This document shows, piece by piece, positions 24,460 through 37,125 of a stretch of DNA of 64,000 bases (its first letter is position 1; each line of letters opens with the position of its first letter). The stretch spans positions 66,224,278-66,288,277 of the forward strand of contig CP136066.1 in the NCBI GenBank assembly GCA_032622095.1. The letters are read 5' to 3'. Made by a program: the position numbers and the translations under genes. The notes under the pieces were generated by a model. It was not told the origin of the DNA, ran no database searches, and was given only the letters and a program-made list of their open reading frames with translations. Origin of the DNA: Siphonodentalium dalli (lineage: Eukaryota; Mollusca; Scaphopoda; Gadilida; Siphonodentaliidae).

Positions 24460-24575
24460 ATACAATGTTGTGTACAGGCCAGTGTCGAGTCCAATATGAC
24501 TTTTCACCACAACCTGGATGAGTACAAGAAAAACTCAAACTGTACACAACATTGAATAATGATATTGTTATTATC
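24460..24575. repeat. Small foldback sequence
   Basis: CAATGTTGTGTACA (24473-24486) and TGTACACAACATTG (24541-24554) form perfect 14-bp arms around 54 bp. Flanking TATTATT-type words extend the pairing weakly. The loop contains AGTCCAATATGACTTT, a word that recurs twice in tandem near 24840-24876. Confidence 0.6.
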
Positions 24576-25391
24576 CAGCTGTATGTTTATCCAAATTTTG
24601 GGAATAAAACTTTTGTTGTTATTTTTGGTATTTGTCGGCACTTAATTCTCTAGAAAAGCCTGTATTTTGATCATCAGAAAGCATGATTTGGAAAAGTAAA
24701 CACGGAAGTGATAAAAAAAACTCAATGCGGAAGTGAAACGTCTGTTAATATCCATCAGTGTTGCGCGCGCATCACATTTCGCAATATAATTATTTCGTGA
24801 CGTCACGGGTTCCAATAAAAAGTGATATTGTACAGTCGGGAGTCCAATATGACTTTCGGGAGTCCAATATGACTTTTTCCAGGACTAGCACGTGGCGGCT
24901 TTTGCCCAATCGGAAATGGTGTTAGTTAGGGGATGGATAATAAACTATTTTACAATCAACGATCCATTGTTTTAATAACGGACGTTCAATATCCAACTTA
25001 ATGAACTGTTATTTCACTGTGAATTATTTCATTTGATATGACATGCGTTTATGATGCCATAAGTTGTGCATGTAACTACCGAGTTTCATCAGGTTTGAGG
25101 GACATCTCAATGTGCCATTCCGATCGATAACAAATTATAATTTGTTCACGCTCAATGAGTTAAGCACATGTGAAGCAATGAACATTCATGTGCAGGGACA
25201 ACCCGACACTACAACAAAGCCATGTCCACGCAATTGTAGTTAACACCTGCCTGGGGCAATGTAATGCAATTAGATAACCAATCTTGGACACAGTACGTGA
25301 TCAATGAAGTCAGGGTAATTAGCGGAAATCATTATTATTTGGCGTCATACTATTAATGTTAGTTTAAACAGTATTTATATTTCACTCTACA
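24576..25391. other. No gene; a 19-bp tandem pair
   Basis: GGGAGTCCAATATGACTTT occurs twice in tandem (about 24838-24876). The rest is AT-rich without a recognised feature. Confidence 0.35.
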
Positions 25392-25819
25392 CACTAAATA
25401 AAAAGTTGCTAAATTAACCACAAAAGTAGTTAATTTTTACTACTTTTGGTAGTTCGTATTCATCCCGCTGCCTTGGGAGGTTAATTTTACTACCTGGCGG
25501 GTAGCTAAAAAATTAAATACCTTTGGTAGTTAAAATAACTACCTTCAGTGGTTGAAATAACTACCTCTTGTGGCTATTTTAACTACCCAAAGGTAGGCTA
25601 AATTTTAACTACTTTAGGTAGTGGGATGAATATGAACTACCCAGTATTTAAATTTACTACCTGCGAGTGGGAATTTTTGCTACCTGCGGGTAGTTAATCT
25701 GATAACTACTATTGGTGGGAAATTATTCTACCTCGAGTGGTTGTTCTAGCTATTTTAATAGGTATTCAAAGGGGTCCAATCTAATCACTCAAAGTAGCTA
25801 TTTAATCAACTTTTAGTGG
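25392..25819. mobile_element. Foldback element packed with ACTACC/GGTAGT words
   Basis: Inverted ends (CACTAAAT..AAAGTTG at 25392 and CAACTTTTAGTG ending near 25819) enclose about 430 bp with more than a dozen ACTACC or GGTAGT words in both orientations. A wider inverted pair, TTCATCCC near 25460 and GGGATGAA near 25623, lies inside. There is no coding capacity. It looks like a non-autonomous foldback element; the superfamily is not resolved. Confidence 0.65.
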
Positions 25820-26199
25820 ATAATATTGCCTCTAAAGATATTAATGACATGTGGACCACAAAATATGACAATGGAGAAAATAATTTCAATATTTATTCAA
25901 AATAAACAAATATATATAGTTCAGAGCATTTGTGCTTTTAGCTTAAAATAAATTGCAACACAAGGCCTCTTACCAGGAATAAGTACATTAGCCTACACAC
26001 AAAAAAAACAATGTAAATTTCGTGAAAATTTGACCAAGGGAATCTTATCAGACATCCGACACTGAAACTTATTTTATCTAAATAATTGATAATGTACCCA
26101 AAAGGGTTGCAATCTGGGTCGTCAAATTTTAAAAACAGCAATAAACTGAAATGGAGTGTCATTTCGTAGATTCTGTTGAAATCACTCTTAAAGAAGCAA
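25820..26199. other. No gene identified
   Basis: A 96-codon minus-strand frame (25938-26228) is hydrophobic and AT-driven, without family resemblance. Confidence 0.3.
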
Positions 26200-26720
26200 A
26201 ATGAGCAATAAAGAGCGTTCCTTATCACATTAGAAAATATGTAGAAATATTGCGGGTAACAATGCCTTTGACCCCCAGATGACTAAGGGGTCGGGGATTT
26301 CCAAAAATTATATAACCAATAAAGAGCGCTTCTTATCAGTTCAAAAGATATGTGTGGAAAATTGCACAAATGTAAAATAATGCATTGTTAATGTCATGGG
26401 ATAGGTGATGTGGGCATCAAATTATTGACAACTATATCACACTGTGGCAGTGTCATTTCAATAAAGAGCGTTCCTTATCACATTAGAAAATATGTCGGAA
26501 AATTGCGGGTATAAGCGCCTTTGTCCCTCAAATGAAGTGGGGGAGGGGGGGGTGGGCAAAAAAAATAATGTGACAAATAAAGAGCGTTTTTTATCAGTTC
26601 AGAAGAAGTGGGGAAAATTGCACAAAAGTAAAATAATGCATGGTTAATATCATGTGATTGATGCTGTGGGCATCAAATATTTAAAGATGCACTACTAATC
26701 AGCAATAAAGAGCATTTATT
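26200..26720. repeat. Tandem duplication with five AATAAAGAGCG words
   Basis: A unit of about 255 bp (about 26203-26455) is repeated at about 26457-26700. Each unit contains two related halves starting AATAAAGAGCG(T/C)T (about 26204, 26310, 26460 and 26577). A fifth word lies near 26705. Shared landmarks are TTATCACATTAGAAAATATG, AAAATTGCACAAA and GTGGGCATCAAAT. Confidence 0.75.
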
Positions 26721-27460
26721 ATCCACTTAATAGATGTAACTTTATCCGGAGTTATATTGCAGCTGCTGTTTATCCCAGATACTGGGTCTTTATTCTATTC
26801 CAAAAAATGTCGTATTGGGACATTTTGATCTATTTTAGAGATATTTATTTGTTCAAAGATATTTATATATAAACAGAAAAGTTCACTCTGTTGGCTTTGC
26901 AATACTAATGGGAGTGCATGAACTAATGGTTGTGTCGTTTATATGGGGTTGTGGACTACACAAGACTCTATAAACAATTCCAAAGAACATACATGTACAT
27001 GTTCAAAATATTGTTTTATAACTTTAACCGACAATAAAAAAGACGTAAGCACCATTCGGACATGATATCAGTCTTCAACCCAGAGAACATTGCGGGCATG
27101 GATTAGTATCCCTTGTCACCACTGGGCGGAGCCACTCTCCCTGTTCGTTCACTAAGAGCATCGAAACACCAGGTGCGTGGCATCCGCAATAGTATTATAG
27201 TCTATTTCATACCATTTCAGTTGAGTAGAGTCACAACAGCCCTCGCACCTCGCATAGCCATTAGCCAAAAGATCATTTTATAATTTTGTGTAGTCCACTT
27301 GAGGTAAAACACACCACTCTAGTTGTTATATGCAGTGAAAAAAATATTATTTACCAAATTGCCTTAATGTTTACAAGGAAAACATACTTTTTTGCCAACA
27401 ATTGCACAGAGGCTGACATAATTTCATTATGATATTTAAAATTTTGCAATGGATAAAAAT
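26721..27460. other. No gene identified
   Basis: Mostly AT-rich. A GC-richer patch (about 27070-27270) has no frame of note. It lies upstream of the putative first exon at 27809 and could be promoter or 5' UTR, but nothing in the sequence proves that. Confidence 0.25.
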
Positions 27461-27616
27461 AATACCCATATAGTTTAACGAGATACAAGGCTTATTTTCA
27501 CTCGTATATATAATTCACCAAATGGGGACCTTGCTAAAGCTTGGTTCCCCATTTGGCATTTGCTGAATCATACTCGCGAAAACAAACCTTGTATCTCATA
27601 AAACTGTATGGATATT
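27461..27616. mobile_element. 156-bp foldback element
   Basis: Arms about 27461-27529 and 27544-27616 pair along most of their length (for example GAGATACAAGG with CCTTGTATCTC, and CCAAATGGGGACC with GGTTCCCCATTTGG) around a short AAGCTT centre. Non-coding; a typical miniature foldback element or hairpin RNA source. Confidence 0.7.
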
Positions 27617-27808
27617 CTATATTTAACCATTCAACCAACTCACCGATGCGCTGCCCGGGAGTGACAACAGTCGTACCTCTCTCCCCTTGTGTCGCTATTC
27701 TCTTGGGATGAATTACGCAGGGTACAGATTCGCCAACAAGTAAATGTATAAGGGCAATTGAACATCATCACCAATCACCATTATCAAAAGAAAACTGTGT
27801 CCACATAA

Positions 27809-27919
27809 ATGGGGCCGACCCAACCAGCAAGCGACTCAATTGTTGTCAGTGATCTGACATCTGATAGTAGAGCGAGATCTCTTGGAGATCCCAGATTGTG
27901 GACAACAGCTGCAAACGAG
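27809..27919 (+). CDS. Candidate first coding exon of an unknown gene
   Basis: An ATG at 27809, with an in-frame stop directly before it, opens 37 codons. They end at a good donor (AACGAG then GTAATT), leaving phase 0. The peptide begins MGPTQPASDSIVVSDLTSDS and is of balanced, soluble composition, unlike the AT-driven frames around it. It resembles a cytoplasmic N-terminus more than any named domain. I cannot find a matching second exon downstream with confidence, so the product is unknown and this may be chance. Confidence 0.3.
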
Positions 27920-30128
27920 GTAATTGGTCCAGGTAGAGGACACCTTTAGTACCATATTGGTCAATGACATGGTACCACACGTCATTCCGAAAATTTAACA
28001 ATGACTGGCAGTCTAAATATATGACTAGATGTGTTTTAATTCATGACATGCTAGGGACAATGATGACATAGCCATGTCGTTTTCACTAGCCATGTATATT
28101 TCACTCAAACCAATTAACCAAGCTTGTGTGGGTATCGTGCTTTGCTTTTCCAGTATATACCAAAATCAACAAATAAAATCATAAATGTGACATCAGATTT
28201 CTCCCCTGATGTACCGTTATGAAACTACTGAAATGTGCCAAAATTAGGTATAAGACAAAACATTGAGTATGTGGCTCTTGGGTTTGGGAGAAAAATAATC
28301 CATGACCTGGGATGTGGGCATAGAAAAATCTCATCTTCGGGACCAGCTATTGGGTCCGGACAATCGGCCGAAATATCTTGCCTCTCGGGGTGAGATCTTT
28401 CCATCCCCACACCTCAGGTCAGGATGAATAATATTATTTTTATCTCAATCTAACTTCAGCTGAACATGCACTGCGCCCATAATGTTTTGCATTCAGAATT
28501 TTTTATTTCTGGTATAGTTACAAAGAGCTTATAAAGTCAATGAAAATGTCCCTGATTCTAATCAGATGTTCATGACATGCATGTGCTATCAACTGATACA
28601 GATGACAATCAGCCATGACATGAGGATACACCTGTTGCGTCTTGTCAATACAAAAGAACGATCAAGTTTTACATGTGTATATCACCTGGATACACATGTG
28701 TATAATCAGTTCTCATTAAAATTAGGCTCTCAGGCTGGAATAAGCTACACATAACAGTCCTAATGAATATACACATGTAACTATAAGTCACATAACCGCC
28801 ACTATAAATAGTTTATGCATGCAATTCCTGTTGTATAACATCAAAGCGCAGTTTTACGATTGACAGAATGTTATCTCCTGTTACTTGAATTTTGGCGAAT
28901 AAGAAAAACGGGTGCTAACTGTTGAAATTCTTGGAAATACTTGATTCTATTCTCCTTGATGGCTATTATTGATAATTTCTGGACTCTTCAAATGGACACA
29001 CATAAGTGTTAAATTAGTTGTAATCACAAATTTGTGAACACTGAAATAAGCATTGTGACCAGATATGACAGGAAACTTATTATGCTATTTTAGCTATGTG
29101 TCGAGAGAAACTCTGGAGCCGATGAAAATCGTCAATATACTGATTGGCTTCATCACTTTACTGTTAAATGTTGTGATTGACTGACATTGATGTAAAGATT
29201 CTTGGGGATAATGGAAATACCAGATATTTTCTTCATCAATCTTTAATGCTTATATAGCTTGTTCAAGAGTGTAATTTAGTTAGAACTGTTGTATTTATGT
29301 AATACACACGCTTCACACATCTCGATGATACTGAAATTAATATATGAAATAATAGAAAAACAATCTTCAAGGTGACATGCAACAGTTTTAGAGTGATCTG
29401 GGCCCCCACATCTGATCCCAAAAAGTGGAAAAGTGTAGGTTGTGTTTGTGTAACTACCACACTTTTCAGTTAGATGAGAATCCAACCCATATTTTATGAG
29501 TTCAAGGAATACTATTTCACATGCGGAATATCCGTGTCGCACAATAGGCCCATAGCCCCATAGGGGATAGCCCCAAAATTGTCTATTTGATCATATCAGA
29601 TTTTGAAAACAATTTTGAGACAGTCCGTAAACTCTTCCTTTTCTGGTCAAATCGTATCATTGGCTCTGTATTCAATTAGAATTATAAGATATACTTTGTA
29701 AAAGAATGAATACATGTATCACTTGACTTTTCATTTTGCAGAAATATGCTATGTGTTGGTAGAAATCAACAGCGAAGGCTTTATCCTCAATCGGTGATGT
29801 GACAAAATATGGGGAGATAGCTAGGTCATGAAGTTTTCGCTCAAAATGCGAAACATATCTCAAAACATTGAAATGTTACGCCAAACATCACTAGATAGGA
29901 GCATTTCTAAAATATCGCATCTGACCGAAGTGGCAACCAATTAAATTCATTATTTAGCCAAACCGGTTGCATATGTCACCTTTAACTGTAGATTAAAGAT
30001 CCAAACATTTTCAACGTATTGTTCAGGTTTCTAAATCTGAGATAAATTGAACACATTGTATGCATTCAATATGTGATTACATATTATTTTGAAAACTTTC
30101 CTGTATTAATATAAGTTTAGTTGTGTGT
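27920..30128. other. No gene identified
   Basis: About 2.2 kb of AT-rich sequence with short frames only. If 27809-27919 is a real exon, this would be intron. The minus-strand frames near 29263-29542 have no recognisable family. Confidence 0.3.
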
Positions 30129-30245
30129 ATTGATGGTAACATGGCGTGACATTGACAACTTCAGGTTTATGTTCAACCGATTCACAAAGCGACAAGGTTG
30201 AACACAAGCTAAAAGTGGTCAATGTCATGACATGTTACCATCAAT
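30129..30245. repeat. 117-nt inverted repeat
   Basis: ATTGATGGTAACATG...GACATTGAC (from 30129) pairs with GTCAATGTCATGACATGTTA...TCAAT (to 30245). The 50-nt arms have several mismatches around a loop of about 17 nt. Hairpin RNA precursor or miniature foldback element. Confidence 0.65.
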
Positions 30246-30404
30246 CCACCACAATGGCGTACATGTATTTGTTCTGCCAACAGTCCTGGTCATTCACATT
30301 AATTTGGCACTTATTCCGCATAATGATCAGCAGAAAATGTCAAAATATCCTAAACCTCTCTCCAACATATGACATGAAACGGCCATCGAGAGACGATGAA
30401 GCGG

Positions 30405-30960
30405 TCTTGGTTTCCGTTATGCTAATGGCTCCAGACGTAAACATGGGATATGTTGCACGACTGTCTGACCAATCAAAGATGCGGTTTCTTACTGGAAGCA
30501 GAACATTGTATGATTTCATCCTGGTCAGCACATTAGAAAATTTCCTTCAGTATATACACAGGTACATACTAGTAGATGCAACCTGTGGGTACGATGCTGA
30601 ACATTTTATTCTTAGTACGAACATCAAACTCAAGCTCAGGATCATATTAGGCGTTTGCGCTGAATTTCTTCTCTGTAGTTCCAAACATGTTTCCGTTATT
30701 TTGATGGCTCCAGGCGTAAACATGGGATATGCTGCGCGACTCTCCGATCAATAAAAGATGCGGTTTCTTACTGGAAGCGGAACATTGTATGAATTTCATC
30801 CTGGTCACCACTTTAGAGAATTTCCTGCTGTACATACACAGGTACATGTACATAGATGCAACCTGTGGGTATGATGCTGAACTTTTAATTCTTAGTACGA
30901 ACATCGTACTACATGTACACTACCTGAAGCTCAGATCGGGATCATATTATGAATTATTCT
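30405..30960. repeat. Diverged tandem duplication (period about 279 bp)
   Basis: Copy 1 (about 30409-30655) and copy 2 (about 30688-30955) share TTTCCGTTAT, CGTAAACATGGGATATG, GATGCGGTTTCTTACTGGAAG and GATGCAACCTGTGGGTA. A 202-codon frame crosses the duplication, but copy 2 carries an in-frame stop and a frameshift, so I treat the frame as incidental. Confidence 0.7.
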
Positions 30961-31142
30961 CTGTAGTTCCAATGTAGTTCCAAACATGTTCCTGCACTGT
31001 ACCTGCAAATAACGGGCCAAAATAGATGATATAGATTAATAAAAGTGTTAAGGCCAGCGAAAACATTAGGGTAGGTAGGTCGGTAAGGAATTTTTATTTT
31101 ATTTCGATATTTTTTATCCAACTGCAGAAATACCTCGACTGA
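30961..31142. other. No gene identified
   Basis: Short spacer before the next dispersed repeat. Confidence 0.3.
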
Positions 31143-31302
31143 TGTTGCCCAGTTGAGGGTCATCAATATATGGATATATGACGATCCACATCATGCTGAC
31201 TCCCAAATGGGGTGCACTCAGCCTGGTGTAGGCATAACCTCGTACGTGGCTGTCTTCCTGCTGACCCCATCATAATATGTCTTTTGTCAACTCCGGTTAC
31301 AT
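31143..31302 (+). repeat. Dispersed repeat Y, copy 1
   Basis: About 160 bp from TTGCCCAGTTGAGGGTCA to GTCAACTCCGGTTA, matching 33409-33572 closely in the same orientation. Confidence 0.8.
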
Positions 31303-31987
31303 AAAATGCTAACCCATGCTGTGGGGAAAGTATTACTTGATTAACAGTGGAAATATACATTAAGATTAAACTTACTTCATGCTTAAGTAAGTTTTTTATT
31401 ATTCACATACCACATTTTTTAAATAAATTTTGCTATAAACTTGGTACAAAATTCACGTCACTAACTTTTTATAAGAATTTTACCAATAATACCGCCATTA
31501 TACCGTACTTGTATTGTGACAACTACATCCCTTTTTCTGGGGGTAGCCAGTACGCCCACCGAGCATGCCTGGTTTGTTAAAACAGTAGCTATACCCCTAA
31601 CATATGTGGTGATAACCTATATACATGTATATATACAGATACACACCCACCATGTCTGTTGATAGTGTTCCAGAAGTCCCAAAACAAGACATAAAGCAGG
31701 CAGGAGATCAACTCTCAGGAAATTAAAATTGCAAAATGTATGCCCATTAATCCACAACCCAACACACACCTGGGGCTTTTGAGAGAGCTGTCACTTCGTG
31801 GTCACTTTTCACAGGGATATGTTAGAAAACATGTGTTTTGCACACTAAAGATCATCAATATTTATGAGCATTAAATTTTGACTTTTTCTCAAAATATCAA
31901 TAAAAAGTTTTGGGTCGGCAGGTTAATTTTAGGTTCGGTCGATGTACGGAAACATAGTATCTCTTTTTTGGCCTAATGTAGCTCAGC
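31303..31987. other. No gene identified
   Basis: AT-rich sequence without recognised features. Confidence 0.3.
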
Positions 31988-32200
31988 TTGGACATGAGAT
32001 ATAATTCTCACAGAAGTTCATGGAATGATGGAGGAAAGATGGAAATTACCAGTGATGGATTGAAGAGTATACCCTCTGTTAAGCGGATTCATGATATACC
32101 CCCGGTATCACACACGGTTCTAGGCCTTATGCCGACTCGTTATAATAAGTTTGGGTTGCCGGAGCCTGGGTTCCCAAAATTAAGTATAACCGAACCGTAA
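31988..32200 (+). other. Unassigned 70-codon open frame
   Basis: Open frame after a T-rich tract and TAG/CAG acceptor-like words (about 31960-31988). Its composition is mixed and soluble (SSWNDGGKMEITSDG, IPPVSHTVLGLMPTRYNKFG). It could be a terminal exon or exon remnant. No family recognised. Confidence 0.2.
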
Positions 32201-32324
32201 TATTCAGAATTTGTCATGCTTTTGTACATTAATTTTATTTGGGAAAACGCTGAAAGATCTAATTAAATGCGAAAAAAACATATTGGATGTAACAATAAAC
32301 AGTGCCATTGTAGCTATATATAAC

Positions 32325-32935
32325 ACTAGCAGGTGGACCCGACTTCGTCCGGGCTGTTTCCCCTCTGCTTTTTGGCGAATTGCGCGATTTGACCTTGAAT
32401 TGTTCATTTTGAAGGGCAAGGTCAGGTGGGGTCACGATTTGACCCGTCCAAAACACTGGCCGGACAAAAGTACCCCACAAAAGTACCCGTCGAAATCCAT
32501 CCGGTTTTACCCGATTTGACATTGAATTGATCATTTTGAAGCTCAAGGTCAGGGTCACAATTTGACCCGTCCAAAACACAGTGGAAAAAAGTAACCCTAT
32601 GTATAAAATTTCGTCGAAATCTCATCAATATTCGCGATTTGACCTTGAATTGACCCGATTTCAAGGTCATGTCGCACGGGCAAACGAATAGGCTTACGAC
32701 ACTCCCCATACTAAAGTATCCCCAGACACTAATTTTCATCGAAATCCCGTGATACTCGGGCGATTGACCTTGAAATGACCCGATTTCAAGGTCAATGTCA
32801 TTTAATAGGCCCATGCCACTCCCCGGCCGAAAGTAACCCCACATACCAAGTTTCATCGAAATCGGTTTGGTCGTTTTCGAGTCCATCGCGAACACACAGA
32901 CAGACAGACAGATTTCCCATAATATATAGTAGACT
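32325..32935 (+). mobile_element. SINE/RTE-like repeat with CAGA tail
   Basis: Begins near AGGTGGACCCGACTTCGTCC and ends ATCGAAATCGGTTTGGTCG...GAACACACAGACAGACAGAC then an AT-rich end. The interior repeats TTGACCTTGAATTG and GATTTCAAGGTCA several times. A second member lies at 40999-41705. Such heads and CAGA or CA tails are typical of abundant invertebrate SINE/RTE-type repeats. No coding region remains. Confidence 0.6.
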
Positions 32936-33360
32936 AGCCGATGAGCCCGACGTTGCCCAGGCTATTCAAAAACCAAATTTCAAGTCGATAGCTCCACCCG
33001 TTTACGAGATCTGGTAACCAAATTTCAAGTCGATAGCTCCACCCGTTTCCGAGATCTGGTCTGCGCATGCGCGAATCTGGCGTCGCACAAGCTCGGCGAC
33101 CCGATAAAATTCGTATCCGGGGCAAGATACATTCACATAGCAAATTTCAAGTCGATAGCTCCACCCGTTTCCGAGATCTCGTCTGCGCATGCGCGAAGCG
33201 GGCGCCGCACGGGCTCGCCAATACGACAACGACGACCGCCTGGTCAAAATACACACACGTACCAAGTTTCGTCCCGATCGGTCGAGAATCGTAGATTTGT
33301 ATAAATGACATACATACAGACAGACAGAGGTCTTCAAAATACAAGAATACAGGATATAGA
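32936..33360 (+). mobile_element. Related SINE-like repeat with internal triplicated motif
   Basis: TTTCAAGTCGATAGCTCCAC followed by CCGTTT(A/C)CGAGATCT occurs three times (about 32979, 33027 and 33146). The element ends ACCAAGTTTCGTCCCGATCG...ACAGACAGACAGAGG, a CAGA-type tail like that of the preceding element. Confidence 0.55.
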
Positions 33361-33408
33361 AAAATAATCATAAATAGGATTGAATCATCAAGTGCATAAG
33401 ATCAGTTA
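33361..33408. other. Short spacer
   Basis: Nothing seen. Confidence 0.3.
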
Positions 33409-33572
33409 CTTGCCCAGTTGAGGGTCAGCAAGATATGGATACCGGTATATGACGATCCACATCATGCTGACTCCCAAATGGGGTGCACTCAGTCTGGTGT
33501 TGGCATAACCTCGTCCGTGGCCGTCTTCCTGCTGACCCCATCATAATATGTATTGTGTCAACTCCGGTTATG
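33409..33572 (+). repeat. Dispersed repeat Y, copy 2
   Basis: Close match to 31143-31302. It has small insertions (ACCGG in the TATGGATACCGGTATATG stretch). Confidence 0.8.
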
Positions 33573-35339
33573 TCAATGATTAAATGTGATACTTATTATA
33601 TAGCAGACATACGGTATGTGTATGTTCTTCTTAATTTGACGGACCCGAGGGAGTGTGGCATGTGGTCCCGCGGGTTTCTTAAATAGAGATTTATGTAAAC
33701 CAAGGTTACCCTCATTTTTGAAGAAACCCGCCAGGCCAGTTAGACGAGATCCAAATAGAACGCTAAAACAGTATATTGTTGAATGTGATGGAAGGGGGTG
33801 GAGTCACTGCACGGTGCATACGGGTTTGAAGTGTCACGCATATACTAAGTAGCAAATCGGGATCAACAAATCTAAAACGAACTGTGCTTGCATTCAGAAT
33901 TTAAGAGTTATAGTGCCATCGTTAACATGTGCAATCTGGGCAGTATGGGTTATTACAAGTCACTGACGTGGGATATGAATCGATGAATTTACTGATCTTT
34001 TTTTTTTTAAATTGCATCTTGTCGTGTCTTAATCACGAGGAGATATCTCTTAGCCACGAGAAGATATTTGCAAATAGTGGATAAATATGCCCAAAGTCGA
34101 GGTAGAACAAAGGAGCTAGATTTTAACAATTGAATAATTATTAATCAATAATTATATTGATATCTGTTTGGTTTTAAAGCACAATTGTTTGAGCATTCAC
34201 ATACTAATATAATAGAAGTAATGTGCCACACACATATGTGAAATGATCAAGAACTTTTGACATAAAACATAGTAAATAACTCATTAAACATTGCCATTAG
34301 CAATTATTTTATGTTCTGCCCTGCCAGTGTGAACCAATTTACATCAGCGTGAATTAAATTAAATAAATTAATCAAATAAAAATGAAATTTAGAGACATTA
34401 TTTATCGGAAATTTGAGTCTATATATATACTCCTTAATATTACCAACTTAACTGTGAAGTTATTTTTTTTATTTTTTGTAAGTATCATTGTTAATTGATA
34501 TATTGAAAGCCATTGATAATAAATCAAATTTTGGGAAAATGAACAATTTGATGATACAACTTGAGTATAATATTATGACATACTGAAAAGAATAATAAAA
34601 GATACTTTAAATCTGTGACAGAATTGTTTGGGTCTTGTTAATTGAGAGTACCACTTATCATAATTACGCAATGACTTACAATGCGCATCAATGACATTGC
34701 AAATCAAATGGTGTTATTTCTTTGTGTGTCAAAATGACGCTGCAAGAAATTATGGCTAACTGTTGGCTGGAGGGAATAACTTTGGTCATATGTGCATTGG
34801 GTTTTGGGTTAAGAATTTGCTATCTAAAATATGACAATCTACCAACATAATAGCACAATATACTTTTAAGGCTTTTGAACATACACAGATTCACCCCCCT
34901 CCCCCAAGCACAAGCCATCACCATTTCTGGCCATAGGACTGTGGCCATCGGGACAGTACCTAAATGGTGCCCAAACATGAAACCTGGATCATTGCCTATA
35001 TATCCAAAAATGTTTTTCAATTTTAATGACGATATATTCTTCGAGAATAAGTTGTATATAGTTTCCAGGGCATAAAATAATAAACATTGAATCAAAAACA
35101 TGACAACATATCCGACCACTAAGCATCTGTAACTTATAATATGGGTAGAATAATACATCAATAATTATGTTTTGTAGTTACTAATTATATTATTGAACAT
35201 CATTATTCGGACAAAGTGATAGCTACACAGATATCTGTTGTCGACATTAATTCAATAGCTATTCTGACAGTACAATGTGAACACACACACTCTGAATATA
35301 AGGGAACTTAAACCTTTCATGACGGGAGCTGCAGTGGTA
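33573..35339. other. No gene identified
   Basis: About 1.8 kb of AT-rich sequence. Frames here are short, and I recognise no repeat other than A or T runs. Confidence 0.3.
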
Positions 35340-35449
35340 CAGTAATGCTCTAATTAATCGACTCCTTAAACACAGCAGAATCATGGGTAACTTTTCAGGA
35401 TTTAGTCGGAAATATGGCTTGTTGCCATTCATCGGAAAGCTCTCAGGCA
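35340..35449 (+). mobile_element. Half copy of the TA foldback element found at 39256-39445
   Basis: Starts at TA followed by CAGTAATGC.CTAATTAATC and matches the left arm of 39256-39445 through GCTTGTTGCCATTCA. The right arm is missing. Confidence 0.7.
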
Positions 35450-37125
35450 TATATTTGCTCCATTGCTAGTAGACCAAGAATTTGTTGATGATTTTGGGAT
35501 TTGACATGAAAGTCAGTTGTTAGTTGTTACTCAGTATTATTTGCAGAGCATTAACCCTTTCTATACTAATGTCTTTTCCCTAATCAGTTATGAAAGTATA
35601 CATAATAACATTGGAATTCCTTGTTATTAATCTGGAGGGGTGTTCATGAATACTCATCACATAATAACAGATAATATCAGTGCCAAAATAGTTATTTAAT
35701 AGAAGGAAATGTTCAGATAATAAGTTCCAGCAAACCAGATGTTGTTTATTGACCTTATTATCTGTATATTTTCTAAGGGAACTATTCATCAATGAGTATT
35801 TAGTATAAAAAGAGGTAAAGCTACCGGTGGTGTGCCTGTCCCAATGGTAAAGTATAAATGTATACTTAATGTATGAAAACTCAAAAACAAGTCTACAATC
35901 CTTTGATCACATTCTTTAAAATGCATGCAGCTTCAATTTTGGAACAACTAGGGATATAGCACATGTGTCCTTTCTCCTGGAAATAACAAAGATCAAACAT
36001 TCAAACATTTCGCACTCTTCAAATTCCCCCTTCAATTCAACACCATAGAAACTACTCTATTTTTTCATTTTCACTTCCTACTATTTCTCACTATAAATTG
36101 TAAATACTCAAACCTGATTGAATGAGGGTATGTGTTTGCCATCTTGACACAAATTCATGCCATATAATTTGATTCTTGACTGGGGAAGTAAGCATGTACC
36201 ATTTGGCACCCAACTCATCTACTTATTTGTAATTTTAAAAACTCCAAATTGTTGAAATTTTGTTGAAACATAATATGAGGAAACTACTACTAGTAGCTAG
36301 TGAATATTTAGTACAGAAAGGGCTGAATTAAAATGGTTTCAAGTATGACTATGAGGAGAATAATTATGTGTGTTGTAGTTAATGAATGATGAGGGATGTG
36401 GCTTGTTGGGTGTGCCAATGAATTTAGTCATGAAAAGAGTAAAATCCAAGTTGGCCACTGGCGACCATATTCTTTAACAAATTTCGGGAAACTATCATTC
36501 GCTCCCAACTAGAGATAATGCCCAGGAGATCCTTATGATGTTGGTGCAAAATATCTCAGATCGAAGTACTTAATACATGTGCCGATCAGTTATCATCTAT
36601 ATTATTTACTCTGACAGTCAGTGTTTTAATTACAGTGGTGCCATACTGATAGGCCTGGTTCAATCTGAGGTTGATGTCGCAATCATTTTTGATTAAAAAT
36701 AATAGGTTTCATTTATTCCTCCCAATACATGTGCGATATGCCCATTCAGCCCAATTGTGTCCCGTTATATACTTTGTGCTGCCATGGGCATATTTTTCAG
36801 AATGAATATATTCCACATATGATCTTATTGTGGTCGTTTCCAAAAAACAATGAAACAATTGAATTCCACCTGCCCTACTTTTCTACCATATGTTACCGGA
36901 AACAACAAAATTTTGTTTTAGGCCTATGTAGCTATACTTACACTTTGGCAACTTTTCGCAATTTGGGCTATGATTGTCATTTTCTTGTTATATTTTATGC
37001 TCTCAAGTCAATATTCCACCTTCTCTCTTAGAATCTTACTCAGCCCCAAAACTTCAACTTAATCCTTTGAAGATACTTGTACCTTGATGGAATGAAAGAA
37101 TTATATAATTTTTTTATGCAAATGA
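35450..37125. other. No gene identified
   Basis: AT-rich. A 100-codon frame at 36729-37031 has no recognisable domain. Near 36445 a CCAAGTTGGCCACTGGCGACC word resembles the AAGATGGC clusters of the macrosatellite. Confidence 0.3.

Noticed and set aside
30146-30754. 202-codon plus-strand frame
   Set aside because: It crosses a hairpin and a tandem duplication. The second copy has an in-frame stop and a frameshift, and no domain is recognisable.
34820-35161. 113-codon minus-strand frame
   Set aside because: Low-information, Tyr/Leu-rich AT-driven frame with no motif.
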